A stretch of DNA of 64,000 bases from SIG437 sp045576235 (GCA_045576235.1 JAZNGA010000006.1:16883-80882), one strand, 5' to 3'; positions 1 to 8,544 are shown, counted from the first letter of the stretch. Notes: generated by a model not told the origin, from the sequence alone. Numbers and translations are program-made.

Positions 1-913
1 CCTTTTTGGGATTAGCATAACACTCTGCGATGTCTCCCGGTCTGCGGTCTGCAATCTTAAACGGAACTTTGACTCCGTTTATTTCTTCAAATGCTCTGAC
101 CATCTCTAAAACGCTATAGCCATTGCCTGTGCCTAAATTATACGCATCAACACCATTTGATGACATAACTTTTGAAAGAGCCTTTAAGTGTCCTTTAGCA
201 AGGTCAACAACATGAATGTAGTCTCTGACACCTGTGCCGTCCTTTGTGTCATAGTCATCGCCAAAAACTGAAAGTTCCTTAAGTTTTCCTGCTGCAACCT
301 GCGCAACATAAGGCATCAGATTGTTCGGAATTCCATTAGGATCTTCGCCAATCAATCCGCTTTCGTGAGCGCCGATTGGGTTGAAATATCTCAAAAGAGC
401 GATGCTCCATTCATTATCAGACACATAAACATCACGCAAAATGTTTTCAATCATTAACTTAGTTGCGCCATAAGGATTTGTTGTTGAGAGCGGAAAATCT
501 TCAGTTATCGGAACTGATGCAGGATTTCCATAAACTGTTGCAGACGATGAAAAAACAAGCTTTTTAACGCCATATTTTTTCATGGTCTGGCATAAAATCA
601 ATGTCCCTGTTATGTTGTTATGATAATACCACATAGGCTTTGCAACAGACTCTCCCACTGCTTTAAGTCCTGCAAAATGAATTACAGCGTCAATTTTATT
701 TTCGGCAAAAATTTTATCTAAGCCTGCTTCATCCAAAAGGTCAGTCTCATAAAATTTGAAATCTTTCCCCGTAATTTTTTTAATTCTCTCCAGCGACTCA
801 GGCTTTGAATTGAGAAAATTGTCAACAATAATAATATCATATCCGCTTTCCAAAAGCTCCACAGAGGTGTGAGAGCCAATGTAGCCTGCGCCACCTGTTA
901 CTAAAATAGACAT
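1..913 (-). CDS. galE: UDP-glucose 4-epimerase GalE (3' end cut by window edge)
   Basis: This is the NAD-dependent extended SDR enzyme that interconverts UDP-glucose and UDP-galactose in the cytoplasm (Leloir pathway and cell-surface sugar supply). About 304 codons are visible. The N-terminus carries the Rossmann motif GGAGYIG at residues 7-13. The catalytic triad region is SSSATVYG (122-129) followed by Y148-x3-K152. Downstream come the expected RYFNPIGAH and GTGVRDYIHV motifs. The start is the ATG at 911-913, with GGAGG a few bases upstream. GalE is usually 325-340 residues, so only about 30 C-terminal residues lie beyond the left edge. It is the last visible gene of the leftmost minus-strand group, 49 bp downstream of the phosphopantetheinyl transferase gene. 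Confidence 0.95.
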   Translation of the reverse strand, partial: MSILVTGGAGYIGSHTSVELLESGYDIIIVDNFLNSKPESLERIKKITGKDFKFYETDLLDEAGLDKIFAENKIDAVIHFAGLKAVGESVAKPMWYYHNNITGTLILCQTMKKYGVKKLVFSSSATVYGNPASVPITEDFPLSTTNPYGATKLMIENILRDVYVSDNEWSIALLRYFNPIGAHESGLIGEDPNGIPNNLMPYVAQVAAGKLKELSVFGDDYDTKDGTGVRDYIHVVDLAKGHLKALSKVMSSNGVDAYNLGTGNGYSVLEMVRAFEEINGVKVPFKIADRRPGDIAECYANPKK

Positions 914-962
914 AATTTACCTCCAAAAAGTTTTAATTTAAATATTTTAGACTATCGTCTTT

Positions 963-1583
963 TCAACATATTTCACCGAAAACAATTTCATCTCCGCACG
1001 GCGCTGAAAAAAAGACAGCATCCATTTTCTTTTTTCCCGCTATGGACAAGACAAATTCCTCTTTTTCAAAATCAAACTTAACGCTTTTTGTATTATAGTC
1101 AATTGTGTTAATTGTCTTTGGTTTGAAGCCTCTCTCTTTTCCCTCAAACTTAAAAATTGCTTCTTTTTTTGTCCACAAGACCAAAGAGCTTATGGTTTCT
1201 TCTCCATCACACATCGTTTTTTTAAAAAGCTTGTCAGTCCGTTTTGCTTTATTTAAAGGCTCAACATCAATTCCAACGCTATCTGACAAAGAGATAGCTA
1301 GCGCCACAACGCCATTTGAATGGCTGATTGAAAAGTCAAAGCTATTATGAAGTGGTTTTCCTGTTTTGCCCAAAAAACAATCTCTCACATCAGCATCTAT
1401 GCCCATTTTCTCTATCGCAAAAGCTAAAATCCCATAGCCTGCTTTTTTTTCATTCCTGACGCGGATATTTCTGATTTTTTTCAGGTCACTACATACGAAA
1501 TCAGGCAGATTCTCATTTTGAGCAAAATGCGACACCTTTCCCACATAAACATTAACGCTCTGCTTTTCTGTCAACTTGTCCAT
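963..1583 (-). CDS. 4'-phosphopantetheinyl transferase superfamily protein
   Basis: This enzyme transfers the phosphopantetheine arm of CoA to a serine of an acyl or peptidyl carrier protein. With the ATG at 1583 it has 206 residues. The superfamily motifs are present: FSISHS (84-89), the Mg-binding GIDVEP (104-109) and WTKKEAIFKFEGKE (137-150). Its length lies between AcpS (about 125) and full Sfp (about 225). A TTG start at 1604 is also possible, but AGAGG sits correctly before the ATG at 1583. The reading frame abuts or overlaps the end of the upstream acyl-CoA ligase, so the two are probably translated together. No carrier protein or polyketide/peptide synthetase is visible nearby, so the target carrier is unknown. 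It could be the organism's general carrier-protein transferase. Confidence 0.85.
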   Translation of the reverse strand: MDKLTEKQSVNVYVGKVSHFAQNENLPDFVCSDLKKIRNIRVRNEKKAGYGILAFAIEKMGIDADVRDCFLGKTGKPLHNSFDFSISHSNGVVALAISLSDSVGIDVEPLNKAKRTDKLFKKTMCDGEETISSLVLWTKKEAIFKFEGKERGFKPKTINTIDYNTKSVKFDFEKEEFVLSIAGKKKMDAVFFSAPCGDEIVFGEIC

Positions 1584-1600
1584 AACAGCCTCTTTTGCAA

Positions 1601-3235
1601 TCAATTTGTTGTTGTTGCCTCAACTAATCTTTCTGCCCCATAACGCTCACGAAGAGCATTTTTCTGTATCTTCCCTGTTGCGTTTCTTGGGATTTCAGCA
1701 AAAATGATTTTTTTCGGACGCTTATATCTCGGCAGAGCCATGCAATATTCCTGCATCTCCTCCACAGTTGCGCTCATACCCTCTTTAAGCTGAATAATTG
1801 CAGCAGTTATTTCGCCAAGGCGTTCATCGGGAAGACCGATAACTCCAACATCATTTATTTTCTCATTTGCACGGAGAAAATCCTCAATCTGAACGGGATA
1901 AATGTTTTCCCCTCCCGTTATAATAACATCTTTTTTTCTGTCAACTAAATAAACAAACCCGTCTTCATCCTGTTTTGCCATATCGCCCGTCAAGAGCCAG
2001 CCGTCAGATGTTAAGACCTCGTCTGTTGCCTGTTGATTTTTATAGTAGCATTTCATGACACCGTCGCCTTTTAAGCAAAGCTCACCAACGCTTCCTTTTT
2101 CCACTTCTTTTCCGACTTCATCAACAATCTTAATCTCCCATTTATAGCCAGGAATACCAATAGCTCCAACCTTGTGTATGTTTTCAACGCCTAAATGAAC
2201 AGCACCGGGGCCGATTGATTCTGACAAGCCATAGTTTGTGTCATAGTCGTGATTCGGGAAAACCTCTTTCCAGCGTTTTATTAATGACGGAGGAACAGGC
2301 TGCGCTCCGATGTGCATGAGTCTCCATTGCGAGAGTCTGTAGTTTGAAAGGTCAATTTCTCCCCTTTCTATTGCATCTAAAATATCCTGTGCCCACGGAA
2401 CCAGGAGCCAGACAATCGTTGCCTTTTCATCAGAAACCGTCTGCAATATCCATTCAGGCTTGATGCCCCTTAATATGACAGCCTTTGAGCCTGAAATAAG
2501 CGAACCGAACCAATGCATTTTTGCACCTGTGTGATAAAGGGGCGGAATGCAGAGAAACACATCGTCTCTCTTCTGAGAGTGGTGATTTTGTTCAACCTCA
2601 CACGAAGTGACTAAAGCTTTATGTCTGTGAAGAATTGCTTTAGGAAAGCCTGTTGTTCCGGATGAAAAATATATCGCACCATCATCTGAATCGCTGATTT
2701 CAACAGGTGGAACGCCTGAAGAGCAATATGTTATCATTTCCGTGTAGTTATCGGCAAACGACGGGGTGTTTTCTCCCACGAAGAAATAGTGCTTAATCTT
2801 GAGCTTTGGAAAGACTTTTTCTATTCTTTCCGTAAATTCAGGTCCGAAAACAAGAACGGAAACATCGGCTAACTCTGAACAATATTCAATCTCTTCCGCC
2901 GAAAATCTGAAATTCATCGGAACAGCGATAGCGCCTGCTTTCAAGATGCCAAAATAAATTGGGAGCCAGTCGATACAATTCATCATCAAAATGGCAACCT
3001 TGTCTCCTTTTTTAACGCCACGCGTCATCAGGAGATTTGCAAAACGGTTTGCCGCTATGTCAAACTGCCTCCATGTCAACTCTCTTCTATATTTTTCCTT
3101 GCCTGAACCTTCTATTAAATTATATTCTCTCCACGAAATGTCAGATGAAGGCTGATTTTCGGGATTAACCTCAACCAACGCCACATCGTTTGGATATAGT
3201 CTCGAGTTCTTTTCCAAAAAATCTGTAATAGGCAT
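1601..3235 (-). CDS. AMP-forming acyl-CoA synthetase / ligase
   Basis: This is a class I adenylate-forming enzyme of 544 residues, predicted to activate a carboxylic acid as acyl-AMP and pass it to CoA (or possibly a carrier phosphopantetheine). Visible motifs: the P-loop SSGTTGFPK (191-199), YGLSES (335-340), GWLLTGD (412-418), DRKKDVIITGGENIYP (432-447) and the catalytic C-terminal Lys in PRNATGKIQK (K522). The architecture resembles long-chain fatty-acid or 4-coumarate-type CoA ligases. The substrate cannot be read from sequence. An unusual polar insert at about residues 25-50 separates the first strand from the TWRQFD motif. The ATG at 3235 has GAAAGGA upstream. It follows a T-box leader and overlaps the phosphopantetheinyl transferase gene, an odd combination that suggests control by an amino acid. 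Confidence 0.88.
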   Translation of the reverse strand: MPITDFLEKNSRLYPNDVALVEVNPENQPSSDISWREYNLIEGSGKEKYRRELTWRQFDIAANRFANLLMTRGVKKGDKVAILMMNCIDWLPIYFGILKAGAIAVPMNFRFSAEEIEYCSELADVSVLVFGPEFTERIEKVFPKLKIKHYFFVGENTPSFADNYTEMITYCSSGVPPVEISDSDDGAIYFSSGTTGFPKAILHRHKALVTSCEVEQNHHSQKRDDVFLCIPPLYHTGAKMHWFGSLISGSKAVILRGIKPEWILQTVSDEKATIVWLLVPWAQDILDAIERGEIDLSNYRLSQWRLMHIGAQPVPPSLIKRWKEVFPNHDYDTNYGLSESIGPGAVHLGVENIHKVGAIGIPGYKWEIKIVDEVGKEVEKGSVGELCLKGDGVMKCYYKNQQATDEVLTSDGWLLTGDMAKQDEDGFVYLVDRKKDVIITGGENIYPVQIEDFLRANEKINDVGVIGLPDERLGEITAAIIQLKEGMSATVEEMQEYCMALPRYKRPKKIIFAEIPRNATGKIQKNALRERYGAERLVEATTTN

Positions 3236-3286
3236 AATGTAAAAATCCTTTCAAATTTTTTATTTTTCAAAGGACGAAAGACAAAC

Positions 3287-3548
3287 AAAAAAACCGTCCT
3301 CTAGTGTCAGAGGACGGTTTAAAACCGTGTTACCACCTCAGTTCGCAGTCACCTCACAATGACTGCCTCACGGAGTACTTGAAAAATCATAATACCCCTG
3401 CACGATTACGGGTGCCACCGACAAAGGATACTTATTTTCCCCTTTGCAGCTCCCGGGCTGTATTCAGTCTGGTTCAAAGTTACGGCTCGCACCACCCGCC
3501 GCTTCTCTCAGCCTCATCCACAGCTTACTTGTTCCCGTTCACAGCTTT
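3287..3548 (-). promoter_or_regulatory. T-box leader with terminator; candidate specifier codon UAC (Tyr)
   Basis: The minus-strand leader begins about 10 nt below a sigma-70-like promoter. It contains an AGTA element near its 5' end, an AGAGA segment, and a GAATACAG segment just before a CCC...GAGC basal-stem strand. The T-box-like sequence GGTGGTAACACGG lies at about 3327-3341. An upstream CCGTG can pair with CACGG to form an antiterminator that encloses a small GCAGTCA/TGACTGC hairpin. A 12-bp terminator stem with a U-tract follows. By position the specifier triplet is UAC at 3462-3460, which would sense tRNA-Tyr. Stem I pairing next to the specifier is imperfect by eye, so the T-box call is good but the amino acid is tentative. 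Confidence 0.8.
3291..3320 (-). terminator. Intrinsic terminator of the T-box leader
   Basis: Perfect 12-bp stem AAACCGTCCTCT / AGAGGACGGTTT with a 6-nt loop. A U-run follows on the minus strand. It sits between the T-box sequence and the acyl-CoA ligase start, so it is an attenuator and not an end-of-gene terminator. Confidence 0.85.
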
Positions 3549-3554
3549 TGATTT

Positions 3555-3583
3555 ATTCTATCACATAAGCTTTAAATTGTCAA
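3555..3583 (-). promoter_or_regulatory. Sigma-70-type promoter of the T-box / acyl-CoA ligase unit
   Basis: Minus-strand TTGACA (3578-3583) and TAGAAT (3555-3560) are separated by exactly 17 bp. It lies between the end of the MFS transporter gene and the T-box leader, giving a predicted start near 3548. Confidence 0.8.
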
Positions 3584-3617
3584 TATTTTTATGCGAAAAA
3601 GCACCATCCGCCGAAAA

Positions 3618-4841
3618 TCACGGTTTACGAATGAAGAGATTAAGCACAAGCGCAATAACTGTCAATGATAAAAGCATCATAAATGTAGTCGTGTATCCGC
3701 CCGTCACTTCCAAAACCTTGTTTGATGCTGTGGCGATAAAAGAGCCTGCCATAACTGTAAATGTCATGATAGCCATATTATTCGGGAAGTTCTTCATTCC
3801 AAAGAAAGACGAAGTGAATGCAGCTGTGATTGTCGGGCAAGCCCCATACGAAATACCTGTCAGGCACAAACCGATAATGCACAGGGAAAGAGAGCCGAAG
3901 TGCACCGCAAGCAAAGTTACAAGAGTCGCGCATATTGTGAAAATGTTAGCTGCAAGCATTGTTTTGCGGCGACCGATAACATCAAAGATTGCACCCGTTA
4001 AAATTCGACCTATTCCGTTGCAGACAGAAAGAACGCCAACAAGAGAAACCGCTAAAGCTTCTGATGCATTAACCGACAAAGCCATATCCTTTGCAAAGCT
4101 GATAACTGAACTGCCTACTGCGGCTAAAAATGAGATGCATACAAAAGCCATCCAGAATGACAGACGACAAAGCATTTGTCCTGATGAGAATTCCTTCTTA
4201 TTATCATCCTTTTCCTTTGAGTTTTTCGCAGACTCAGCCTTCGGAAAGACCACATCTGCACTAGGAAGTTTAATTAAAAGCGCCGCTGAGAGCAAAACTG
4301 CAAAAATGGCAATTCCCAAAATTGCATATGTCGTGCGCCAGCCCATATCGCTTTTGAACAGAGCATCTGCAACATTGCCTAAAATCAAAGCAGAAGCTCC
4401 AAAACCCATCATCAGACATCCTGAACACAAGCCCTTCTTATCAGGAAACCACGCGCTGACTGTCGCTATGACAACATTATAGGCAATTCCGATGCCAAGA
4501 CCTGCTAAAACGCCGTATGTAATATAAAGCGCTATGACGGAAACATTGTTTAAAAAAGATGTCAGAACAAATCCTGCCAGAGTCAAAATTCCTGCCAGAG
4601 TCAAAGCAACTCTGTGATTTGTTCGTCTTGATAACTGCGCACCGAGCAAGCCGCCAACGCAAAAAAATGTCATCGCAAGCGTGAAATTGAAAGCAAGCAC
4701 AGATGGCTCCCAACCAAACTCCACTGAAAGCGGGGCTTTTAAAATTGACCATGCATAAAGCACGCCTGCGAAAAGCATAGCTATAACGCCGATAACCATA
4801 TATGCCCAGCGGATAGATAATTTTTGATTTTCTCTGTTCAT
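3618..4841 (-). CDS. MFS transporter, oxalate/formate antiporter (OFA) family
   Basis: This is a polytopic membrane protein of 407 residues with about 12 hydrophobic segments and a charged central loop near residues 195-220 that divides it into two six-helix halves. The N-terminal YAWSILKAPLSVEFGW segment, the helix 4-5 glycine pattern (GVLAGLGIGIAYN) and WFPDKKGLCSG are characteristic of OFA-family carriers. These exchange or import small organic anions such as oxalate/formate or other carboxylates. The substrate cannot be assigned. The ATG at 4841 follows a sigma-70-like promoter. It is the last gene before the T-box unit and has no clear terminator of its own. The short overlapping reading frame at its 5' end is a shadow. 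Confidence 0.85.
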   Translation of the reverse strand: MNRENQKLSIRWAYMVIGVIAMLFAGVLYAWSILKAPLSVEFGWEPSVLAFNFTLAMTFFCVGGLLGAQLSRRTNHRVALTLAGILTLAGFVLTSFLNNVSVIALYITYGVLAGLGIGIAYNVVIATVSAWFPDKKGLCSGCLMMGFGASALILGNVADALFKSDMGWRTTYAILGIAIFAVLLSAALLIKLPSADVVFPKAESAKNSKEKDDNKKEFSSGQMLCRLSFWMAFVCISFLAAVGSSVISFAKDMALSVNASEALAVSLVGVLSVCNGIGRILTGAIFDVIGRRKTMLAANIFTICATLVTLLAVHFGSLSLCIIGLCLTGISYGACPTITAAFTSSFFGMKNFPNNMAIMTFTVMAGSFIATASNKVLEVTGGYTTTFMMLLSLTVIALVLNLFIRKP

Positions 4842-4875
4842 TTATAAGCACCCCATCCATTAAATTCATAATTAT

Positions 4876-4904
4876 ATTATATTTATCAAAAGGCAAGGTG
4901 TCAA
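4876..4904 (-). promoter_or_regulatory. Promoter of the OFA-type transporter
   Basis: Minus-strand TTGACA (4899-4904), a 17-bp spacer, then TATAAT (4876-4881). The transporter ATG lies about 35 bp downstream. Confidence 0.75.
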
Positions 4905-4958
4905 GGATAAATTATATTCCTTTCCGTGTCAAAAGCCTGATGAAAAGCTTTTCTATAT

Positions 4959-5684
4959 TCACCACAATCTTTTATTCATAGCCTTCCAGAATCCCGCATA
5001 TGACTTATATCCCACATATGCGGCAATCTCCTTTAATGGCATTTTCCCTGACTCAATAAGGTGATTTGCTATAGTGGTTCTCATAAATGTAAGCTCTTCA
5101 CGAAATGTTCTGCCCGTATATTTTATAACAAGTCTTTCTGCTTGTCTTTCGCAGACATTTAAAGTGCTTGCAAGGTCACTGAGTTTAACATCTTTGCTAT
5201 ATTGAGTCTGAAAAAACTCACGAACTAAAAAGCCATAATCCGTTATTTCCCTTGCCACCAAGGAATTTTCTCCGCAAAATCGACTGCACAGCAAAGAAAT
5301 ATACGAAGCGACCTGAGTATATTTTCCTTCTTTTTCAGCCACTTCAATCTCGTGACAAAAAGCTTCAATTGTTTTTAAACTTATCTTATATTTTTCAATC
5401 TGACAGATTTCATAATCTACCTGAAAAGCAATGTGGAGCGTCTTTTCCCCCCTATCCACACAATAATGAAAAATCTCACGCGGAATGACCATCAAAGTCC
5501 CGTCTTCTATGTGATGTGTCTCTCCGCCGATATAAAAGGTCATCTTTCCGCCGAAAACAATATGAACATCTGTGTAATTATGTTTGTGCATTCGCTTAGT
5601 CGGCGGAAGATGAGGGCAAAATCCTCTTTGAAGAAATGCCCTGCTTTCTTTTTTACCAATATGTATGTCAAGCTCTTTATACAT
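4959..5684 (-). CDS. AraC family transcriptional regulator (cupin sensor plus HTH)
   Basis: This 241-residue one-component regulator has an N-terminal cupin-like ligand pocket (HKHNYTDVHIVFGGKM...GTLMVIPREIFH). The C-terminal double helix-turn-helix includes LSDLASTLNVCERQAERLVIKYTGRTFREEL and the second-helix region PLKEIAAYVGYKSYAGFWKAM. The start chosen is the ATG at 5684, preceded by AAGGGG. A longer TTG-started frame to 5726 would have no ribosome binding site. It is divergent from the aldolase/oxidoreductase pair at 5808-8481 and is the obvious candidate regulator of that pair, probably responding to a sugar-like ligand. The ligand is not known. Confidence 0.85.
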   Translation of the reverse strand: MYKELDIHIGKKESRAFLQRGFCPHLPPTKRMHKHNYTDVHIVFGGKMTFYIGGETHHIEDGTLMVIPREIFHYCVDRGEKTLHIAFQVDYEICQIEKYKISLKTIEAFCHEIEVAEKEGKYTQVASYISLLCSRFCGENSLVAREITDYGFLVREFFQTQYSKDVKLSDLASTLNVCERQAERLVIKYTGRTFREELTFMRTTIANHLIESGKMPLKEIAAYVGYKSYAGFWKAMNKRLW

Positions 5685-5735
5685 AATACATTTCCCCTTC
5701 CGACATTTTTCCTGAAATGTTGTCAAGATGATTTA

Positions 5736-5764
5736 TTGAAAATCAGCAGTATATATCGTATAAT
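5736..5764 (+). promoter_or_regulatory. Promoter of the NAL-like / FAD oxidoreductase operon
   Basis: TTGAAA (5736-5741), a 17-bp spacer, then TATAAT (5759-5764). It lies in the short divergent region shared with the AraC gene, 44 bp before the aldolase ATG. Confidence 0.8.
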
Positions 5765-5807
5765 TCTATTATAACAAAAACAAAAATTGAATGTCAAGGT
5801 GGTTAAT

Positions 5808-6686
5808 ATGAAAATCAAAGGAATTCTCCCCGCGCTCGCAACTCCTCTTAACAAAGATGAAAGCATAAACACAGATGCTTTAAAAAAACTCATTGAATTT
5901 TTTATAAAAAGAGGTGCAGACGGATTTTATGTCGGTGGCGCAACAGGGGAAGGTCTTGCTCTCAAAACTGAAGAGCGCATAGTTTTAGCGCACGAAGCAG
6001 TTAAAGCAACAGCTGGCAAATGCCCTTGCATTGTATATGTGTCATCACCATATTTTAACGATGCCATAAGACTTGCAAAGGAAGCCGAAAAAGCAGGAGC
6101 CATTGCCATTTCAGCAACTCCCCCTATGTTTTTCAGATATGGTGAAGATGATGTTTATAACTATTATAAAAAACTTGCAGAATCAGTAAACATCCCTTTA
6201 GTGATTTATTATAATCTCTCGGCAGGGTTTAATATGACCGCAGAATTTGCCGCAAAATGCTTCGAAATAGATAATGTCACATCTATAAAATGGTCAAGCT
6301 CAAACTATGACGAGATGAGAAAGCTAAAAGAGCTGACACGCGGTAAAATGAACATTTTAAACGGTCCTGACGACTTCCTTCTCACAGGCCTTGAAACAGG
6401 TGCTGATGGTGGAATCGGCCTCACATATAACTTTATGTTTGACCTTTTTAAAGACATCTATAACAAATTCCAGAAAAATGATATAGAATCCGCGCGAATC
6501 GTTCAGGAAAAGGTGCGCAAAATTATTGATGCTCTTCATAAGTATAAGTCAATCCCCGTAACAAAGCTTTTGCTCGAAGAGATGGGCTTTGACATGGGAA
6601 ATGCCTCGTTCCCCTACAGACAATATACCGAAGAAGAGAAAAAGCAAATAATACGCGACATGAAAAAAGCAGGCCTTAACATATAG
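5808..6686 (+). CDS. Dihydrodipicolinate synthase / N-acetylneuraminate lyase family aldolase
   Basis: This class I (Schiff-base) pyruvate-dependent aldolase has 292 residues, the normal length for the DapA/NanA family. It shows the pyruvate-carboxylate loop GGATGEG (43-49), the catalytic Tyr in YYN (about 135) and the Schiff-base Lys in SIKWS (K161). The later GPDDFLLTGLETGADGGIG segment resembles N-acetylneuraminate lyase more than DapA. Likely reaction: reversible cleavage of a 2-keto-3-deoxy acid sugar, perhaps sialic acid, to pyruvate and an aldehyde. The start at 5808 is set by AAGGTGG; a longer frame from 5787 lacks a site. The stop codon is TAG. It is co-directional with the FAD enzyme 10 bp downstream. 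No nanE, nanK or nagB lies nearby, so the sialate assignment is not secure. Confidence 0.82.
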   Translation: MKIKGILPALATPLNKDESINTDALKKLIEFFIKRGADGFYVGGATGEGLALKTEERIVLAHEAVKATAGKCPCIVYVSSPYFNDAIRLAKEAEKAGAIAISATPPMFFRYGEDDVYNYYKKLAESVNIPLVIYYNLSAGFNMTAEFAAKCFEIDNVTSIKWSSSNYDEMRKLKELTRGKMNILNGPDDFLLTGLETGADGGIGLTYNFMFDLFKDIYNKFQKNDIESARIVQEKVRKIIDALHKYKSIPVTKLLLEEMGFDMGNASFPYRQYTEEEKKQIIRDMKKAGLNI

Positions 6687-6696
6687 GAGGATTTTT

Positions 6697-8481
6697 ATGC
6701 TTAAAACAAGACATATTTCATGTGACCTCTGCGTTGTCGGCGGAGGTATGTCAGGCCTTGTGGCAGCCATTTCTGCGGCAAGAGAGGGAATAAAGGTCGT
6801 GCTTATGCACGAACGACCTGTTCTTGGCGGAAACGCTTCTTCTGAAATCAGAATGTGGATTTGCGGTGCCAAGGGCAAAGACAACCGAGAGACAGGAATT
6901 ATAGAAGAAATTGCTTTAGAGAGCTTATATCGCAACCCAACTAAAAGCTACGCAATCTGGGACACGATTTTGTATGATTTCGTGAAACGAGAAGAAAACA
7001 TCACCCTGCTTTTAAACTGCACATGCATGGATGCAGATGTTAAAAAAGGCAAGTTTAAATATGGGCGTGATACTAAGATTTCCTCCGTGACGGGATATCA
7101 AATGACAACTCAGATGTTTTATAAGGTCAGCGCAAAATTCTTCTGCGACAGTTCGGGAGACAGCATTTTAGCTCCATTATGCGGTGCTAATTTTAAAATT
7201 GGTCGTGAGCCAGCTCATGAATTTGGGGAAGATACAGACAGAACAGTTCCTGATAATATGACAATGGGAATGTCGTGCTTAATTCAGGGGCGAGAAACAA
7301 CAAAAGATGTTGAGTTTATTCCTCCTGCTTTCAGCAAGGCTCTAAATAGAAATGATTTTGAAAACCGCACGCCTGATTTATATGACGAAACAGAAAATTT
7401 CTGGTATTTAGAGCTTGGCGGAAATAAAAACACTATTGATGACACGGAAGAAATCCGCGATGAACTGCTCTCCCTTGCCACAGGCACATGGGACTACATC
7501 AAAAACAGCGGAAATTTTGACAGCAAAAAGTGGGATTTAGACTTTTTGGGATTTCTCCCAGGCAAAAGAGAATCCCGCAGACTTTGTGGTGAATATATGG
7601 TTTCACAAAAAGACATCTGCTCAGGGAAACCATTTCCTGATGAAATTGCCTATGGCGGTTGGCCCATTGACGACCATTTCCCGGGAGGCTTTTACCACAG
7701 AGGAACGCCCAACACAGATTTTGCGACTTCTTCCCCCTATTCCATTCCTTATCGCGCATTATATTCTGAAAATGTGGAAAATCTGTTTTTTGCAGGAAGA
7801 AACATCAGCATGACGCACATTGCCATGAGCAGCATGAGAGTTATGGCAACTTGTGCTTTAATGGGTGAGGCAGTTGGAAAAGCGGCGACAATCGCGTGCA
7901 AAAACAATCTTGTTCCCCACGAAGTTTATGAAAAAGAGCTGCAAACGCTTCAGAATTTGCTTCTTGAAGAAGATTGTTTCCTCCCATCAAAAACCCGCGC
8001 AATTTCAGAGCTGTGCAAAAATGCAAAGCTTAACATCTCAGATGATGTGATAAGAAACGGGCAGGACAGGGCGCACAGAATCTATAACACAAACGAAGAT
8101 AATTTTTCTCATCAGGCGGAGAAAAACTGTGAGATTTCCTATAGCTTTGATGAAGCAAAGGTTTCTTCTGTTCATATCGTGTTTTGCAGTGACTTAAACA
8201 GGACCACTCTCCCCGGCGGAGAATGTGAAAGAAATCACACAACGAGAGCAAATCAGCTCATAGACAGTCCTAAGATGCATATGCCGAAAACACTATGCAA
8301 AAATTTCCGTCTGATTGGAGAAACAGGCGGCAAACAGAAAGAATTGCTAAACATCGTTGATAATCGAAAGCGTTCTTATCATTTAAAAGTTAATCAGGTC
8401 TTTGATAAATTGATTTTAATCCCTGAATGCACTTGGGGAAGCACTGATAAAATTCCCGTTATTTCTTTTGACTTTAACTAA
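6697..8481 (+). CDS. FAD-dependent oxidoreductase (FAD_oxidored family)
   Basis: This 594-residue protein has an N-terminal dinucleotide-binding motif VVGGGMSGLVAA (residues 13-24), followed by ERPVLGGNASSEIRMW, typical of the FAD_oxidored (PF12831-like) family. A second FAD-contact region reads ALYSENVENLFFAGRNIS near residue 350. The last 150 residues are beta-rich and lack flavoprotein motifs, which suggests a C-terminal beta-sandwich. Members often sit in carbohydrate-use clusters in anaerobes, but their reactions are mostly uncharacterised. AGGAGG before the ATG and the 10-bp gap to the aldolase indicate an operon. No signal peptide is visible, so it is probably cytoplasmic. I infer a role in oxidising or isomerising a sugar acid upstream of the aldolase. 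Confidence 0.8.
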   Translation: MLKTRHISCDLCVVGGGMSGLVAAISAAREGIKVVLMHERPVLGGNASSEIRMWICGAKGKDNRETGIIEEIALESLYRNPTKSYAIWDTILYDFVKREENITLLLNCTCMDADVKKGKFKYGRDTKISSVTGYQMTTQMFYKVSAKFFCDSSGDSILAPLCGANFKIGREPAHEFGEDTDRTVPDNMTMGMSCLIQGRETTKDVEFIPPAFSKALNRNDFENRTPDLYDETENFWYLELGGNKNTIDDTEEIRDELLSLATGTWDYIKNSGNFDSKKWDLDFLGFLPGKRESRRLCGEYMVSQKDICSGKPFPDEIAYGGWPIDDHFPGGFYHRGTPNTDFATSSPYSIPYRALYSENVENLFFAGRNISMTHIAMSSMRVMATCALMGEAVGKAATIACKNNLVPHEVYEKELQTLQNLLLEEDCFLPSKTRAISELCKNAKLNISDDVIRNGQDRAHRIYNTNEDNFSHQAEKNCEISYSFDEAKVSSVHIVFCSDLNRTTLPGGECERNHTTRANQLIDSPKMHMPKTLCKNFRLIGETGGKQKELLNIVDNRKRSYHLKVNQVFDKLILIPECTWGSTDKIPVISFDFN

Positions 8482-8484
8482 AAT

Positions 8485-8522
8485 AAGGAGCTGTTGCAAA
8501 AATCCTTTTGCTACAGCTCCTT
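8485..8522. terminator. Bidirectional terminator between convergent genes
   Basis: Stem AAGGAGCTGT / ACAGCTCCTT with an inner TTGCAAAA / TTTTGCTA pairing. It separates the plus-strand FAD oxidoreductase from the minus-strand DUF2500-like gene. It shares the CTGTxGCAAAA core with the hairpin at 36071-36112. Confidence 0.7.
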
Positions 8523-8544
8523 TAATGTTTGCCTTATAAACAAC

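Noticed and set aside
3304..4482. Plus-strand open frame of 392 codons
   Set aside because: It lies over the T-box leader and opposite the MFS transporter gene, has no ribosome site and shows no protein features; it is a shadow of the minus-strand gene.
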